Shown here: positions 5,705 through 7,344 of the stretch, one piece after another
Position numbering within the stretch: the first letter of the stretch is position 1
Layout: each line of letters starts with the position of its first letter
Origin: Clostridia bacterium
GTDB taxonomy: Bacteria > Bacillota > Clostridia > Oscillospirales > Acutalibacteraceae
Assembly: GCA_017454565.1 (NCBI GenBank)
Contig: JAFTCS010000306.1
Coordinates: 1-7,344 of the forward strand
Length of the DNA stretch: 7,344 nt
Direction: 5' to 3'
Program-made: the position numbers and the translations under genes
Notes under the pieces: generated by a model
The model's database searches: none
Told to the model about the DNA's origin: nothing
The model's input: the letters and a program-made list of their open reading frames with translations, nothing else

Positions 5705-5774
5705 TTTTCGACGCTTTGTTCATGGAACCGCAGTCGGCTATGGTAATAGCGTAGTATAGCTGCTGTATTGTCAT
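5686..5774 (-). pseudogene. Remnant of a LysR-type regulator gene, N-terminal DNA-binding part only
   Basis: From ATG 5774-5772 the minus strand encodes about 28 residues that match the first helix and turn of the LysR winged helix-turn-helix: MTIQQLYYAITIADCG then SMNKASKKQNIS. In intact family members SQPSLT or similar follows; here the match stops at Ser-Gly, inside the terminator hairpin. Beyond it the frame runs antisense into the desulfurase gene with no LysR resemblance. An AAAAAAGGGG Shine-Dalgarno remains upstream of the ATG, so the start region is intact although the roughly 270-residue remainder is missing. Its position, divergent from metN across a region full of operators, is typical of a LysR regulator beside its target. 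A role as the lost regulator of this transporter is possible but unproven. Confidence 0.65.
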
Positions 5775-5843
5775 GGCAATGCCCCTTTTTTATATAATAA
5801 TTGTCAAATAAGATAGCACAAAAAGCTCACCATGTCAAACGTT

Positions 5844-5855
5844 GATAACGTTATC
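5844..5855. promoter_or_regulatory. Operator site 4, perfect palindrome GATAACGTTATC
   Basis: This exact copy of the 12-bp palindrome is 231 bp centre to centre from the metN-proximal site 6. It lies about 70 bp upstream of the LysR remnant's start codon, so it may once have served that leftward gene as well. Confidence 0.7.
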
Positions 5856-5929
5856 TCTAAATGCGCCTGCCAACGGCTGTCCTTTCTGTTCCGGCAAGCA
5901 GAAACGTCAATATACCGTATCATATAACA

Positions 5930-5941
5930 GATAACGTTATC
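5930..5941. promoter_or_regulatory. Operator site 5, perfect palindrome GATAACGTTATC
   Basis: This exact copy sits in a 17-bp context (CAGATAACGTTATCATC, 5928-5944) identical to metY site 2. It is 86 bp from site 4; sites 2 and 3 near metY are 89 bp apart, a similar layout. Confidence 0.72.
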
Positions 5942-6074
5942 ATCAAAATTGGTTCATCTGATCATTGTTAAAAAATCAGCAAACTATGATTGAAAGATTT
6001 AATCAGGAATCTGTGAATAGTTTACAGTTAATTTCAAATGAGATAAAAAATCATAGATGAACAGCCGCAATCGT

Positions 6075-6086
6075 GACAACGTTATC
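6075..6086. promoter_or_regulatory. Operator site 6, metN-proximal, one mismatch (GACAACGTTATC)
   Basis: One change (T to C at the third base) separates it from the consensus. It ends 11 bp before the metN -35 hexamer, exactly the spacing of operator site 1 at metY. This shared geometry supports function despite the mismatch. Confidence 0.7.
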
Positions 6087-6097
6087 TCGTTTTGAGA

Positions 6098-6126
6098 TTG
6101 ACGGAACCGTTTTTTTGTGATATAAA
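6098..6126 (+). promoter_or_regulatory. Promoter of the metN-metI operon
   Basis: TTGACG (6098-6103), a 17-bp spacer and TATAAA (6121-6126) predict a start near 6133 and a leader of about 56 nt. Neither an S-box nor a T-box would fit in that length, and no T-box GGTGG sequence is present. Confidence 0.65.
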
Positions 6127-6188
6127 AAAAATCAATCAAGAAAGAACAAGTCGATAGATATATTTTATATGGCAGCAAGGTGATATAA

Positions 6189-6977
6189 ATGAGTGCATAT
6201 ATAAGAATAGAAGATCTGCACAAATCCTTTAAAAACAAAAATGAAAAGACCGAAGTCCTCAAAGGCATCGACCTTAGTATAAACAAGGGCGAGATATACG
6301 GCATAGTCGGTTTCTCGGGTGCTGGCAAGTCAACGCTCGTAAGATGCATAAACCGCCTTGAAGAGCCCGACAAGGGCAGGATATTTATAGGAGACACAGA
6401 GATGACCGCCCTTAGTAAAAAGGAGCTTACAAAGCGCAGAAGAAAGATCGGCATGATATTCCAGCAGTTCAACCTCTTCGACTCCATGACGGTATTTCAG
6501 AACATCGCCTATCCCCTGACGCTTGAAAAGGTAAGCAAGAATGAGATAGAGCAGAGGGTCGATAAGCTTTTGGAACTGGTAGGCTTAAGTGATAAAAAAC
6601 ACGCCTACCCAGGCTCACTCTCAGGCGGGCAGAAGCAAAGAGTGGGAATTGCAAGAGCCCTTGCAAACGAGCCCGATGTGCTTCTTTCAGATGAAGCGAC
6701 AAGCGCTCTTGACCCGCAGTCAACGCTTGCGATACTCGACCTGCTGGCGCAGATAAACGACGAGCTTGGTGTTACCATTATAATGATAACCCACGAGCTT
6801 GAAGCGGCAAAGAGGATATGCGGAAAGATAGCCGTACTGGAAAACGGAGTCATCACAGAAAAGGGCAACACCCGGGATATCTTCCTGGATCCCAAGAGCA
6901 GCACGGGAAAGATATTCCTTGAGGTATACAGAGAGTTCCGGCAGGAACACACTTATTCGGGAGGTGGTGGAATATGA
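6189..6977 (+). CDS. metN: Methionine-type ABC transporter ATP-binding protein
   Basis: The 262-residue ATPase powers uptake by a MetI-type permease. It has Walker A GFSGAGKST (41-49), a MetN-like RCINRLEEP, the Q-loop FQQFNLF (91-97), the signature LSGGQKQR (144-151), Walker B VLLSDEATSALDP (164-176, catalytic Glu169) and the switch His202 in ITHELEAAKRIC. The motif wording throughout is that of MetN. MetN proteins are often about 340 residues, with a C-terminal NIL domain that binds methionine and shuts transport down. Here the chain ends about 15 residues after the ATPase fold (RQEHTYSGGGGI), so that sensor is absent. AAGGTGAT lies upstream of the ATG. The stop overlaps the metI start (ATGA). 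Substrate is inferred: methionine is most likely, a related amino acid possible. Confidence 0.88.
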   Translation: MSAYIRIEDLHKSFKNKNEKTEVLKGIDLSINKGEIYGIVGFSGAGKSTLVRCINRLEEPDKGRIFIGDTEMTALSKKELTKRRRKIGMIFQQFNLFDSMTVFQNIAYPLTLEKVSKNEIEQRVDKLLELVGLSDKKHAYPGSLSGGQKQRVGIARALANEPDVLLSDEATSALDPQSTLAILDLLAQINDELGVTIIMITHELEAAKRICGKIAVLENGVITEKGNTRDIFLDPKSSTGKIFLEVYREFRQEHTYSGGGGI

Positions 6978-7344
6978 GTTTCAGCAAGTATCCCTTCTGG
7001 GAGGTAGTAAAGCACGCCTTCAGCAAAGAGGTGTGGGACACCCTCTGGCCGGCGGTGTGGGACACTCTCTATATGGTAGTGCTCAGTGCGCTTATAACTC
7101 TTGTACTGGGTGTGCTTCTTGGCATAGCGCTTTCGGTGATATCCAAAGACGGAGTCCGACCCATACCAGTGCTTAACGAAACGGCTGGCACAATAGTCAA
7201 CTGTCTGCGCTCACTGCCCCAGATGATAATGATAATCGTAACGCTCCCGCTGGCACGAATGATACTGGGTCAGAGCTACGGCGTAAACGCCTGTATAATT
7301 GCTCTTGCGGCATCCTGCATACCGATGTATGCAAGGCTTGTGCA
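6974..7344 (+). CDS. metI: Methionine-type ABC transporter permease, 3' end beyond the window
   Basis: The frame starts at ATG 6974-6976, overlapping the metN stop by 4 bp, with GGAGGTGGTGG just upstream, and is open for 123 codons to the right edge. It matches MetI: an amphipathic start, then WDTLYMVVLSALITLVLG leading transmembrane helix 1 (about 33-56). The typical NCLRSLPQMIMIIVTLPLAR (76-95) corresponds to the family's N-x-x-R-S-x-P motif with the next helix, and ILGQSYGVNACIIALAA and IPMYARLV follow as in the binding-protein-dependent transport fold. A full MetI would need about 95 more residues. The substrate-binding lipoprotein gene (metQ) is expected downstream but is not in view. 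The N-terminus carries a short internal duplication (VWDTL twice). Confidence 0.88.
   Translation, partial: MSFSKYPFWEVVKHAFSKEVWDTLWPAVWDTLYMVVLSALITLVLGVLLGIALSVISKDGVRPIPVLNETAGTIVNCLRSLPQMIMIIVTLPLARMILGQSYGVNACIIALAASCIPMYARLV
7031..7070 (+). repeat. 24-bp-period direct repeat inside metI
   Basis: GTGTGGGACACCCTCT (7031-7046) recurs as GTGTGGGACACTCTCT (7055-7070) with one mismatch. The 24-bp offset keeps the frame and duplicates eight residues (VWDTL-WPA-VWDTL) just before the first membrane helix. Confidence 0.7.

Larger units (their letters stand above)
5653..6188. other. Gene-free region between the desulfurase and metN
   Basis: About 535 bp hold the operon terminator, the LysR remnant, three operator palindromes and the metN promoter. 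The AT-rich part between sites 5 and 6 (5945-6074) shows no RNA gene, riboswitch or convincing gene. It has an 8-bp inverted repeat (CTATGATT at 5984-5991, AATCATAG at 6049-6056) of doubtful meaning and a 24-codon frame without a ribosome binding site. Confidence 0.6.

Noticed and set aside
5986..6060. 24-codon plus-strand frame starting MIERFNQES
   Set aside because: No ribosome binding site, strongly AT-rich, no recognisable similarity, and it sits between operators 5 and 6. Chance is the simplest explanation.

Overview
The window looks like chromosome from a Gram-positive anaerobe of the Clostridia, most likely a Ruminococcus-type organism. This rests on the protein families (MetY, a short MetN-MetI transporter, a TtcA-like PP-loop protein next to a NifS-like desulfurase), strong GGAGG-type ribosome binding sites, textbook TTGACN-17-TATAAT promoters and moderate GC. 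The genus is inference.

Layout. On the minus strand from 2153 leftward lie metY (O-acetylhomoserine sulfhydrylase), a GNAT acetyltransferase, and a third frame running off the left edge. That third frame starts as a second GNAT protein but continues in frame into what looks like the C-terminal part of a type I restriction specificity subunit. A 450-bp gene-free stretch follows, with the metY promoter and three palindromic operators. Next comes a plus-strand gene for a small secreted, very cysteine- and lysine-rich protein (2606-2851). It converges on an HD-domain hydrolase (minus, 2894-3487) across a shared hairpin. Divergent from the HD gene is a two-gene plus-strand operon, a TtcA-like tRNA thiolase overlapping a cysteine desulfurase (3666-5652), closed by a strong intrinsic terminator. 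A second gene-free stretch (5653-6188) holds a remnant of a LysR-type regulator, three more operators and the promoter of a methionine-type ABC transporter operon, metN-metI, which runs off the right edge.

How it fits together. The theme is sulfur amino acids: making homocysteine/methionine (MetY), importing methionine (MetNI), and moving cysteine sulfur into tRNA (desulfurase + TtcA). The main finding is a 12-bp perfect palindrome, GATAACGTTATC. It occurs four times exactly and twice in degenerate form, only in the two gene-free stretches, three copies upstream of metY and three upstream of metN. In both places the promoter-proximal copy ends exactly 11 bp before the -35 hexamer. This suggests one transcription factor, probably acting from an upstream site, controls both methionine operons. 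The predicted leaders (about 37 and 56 nt) are too short for the SAM riboswitch or T-box that often controls such genes in Firmicutes. No RNA genes, CRISPR arrays or complete mobile elements were seen.
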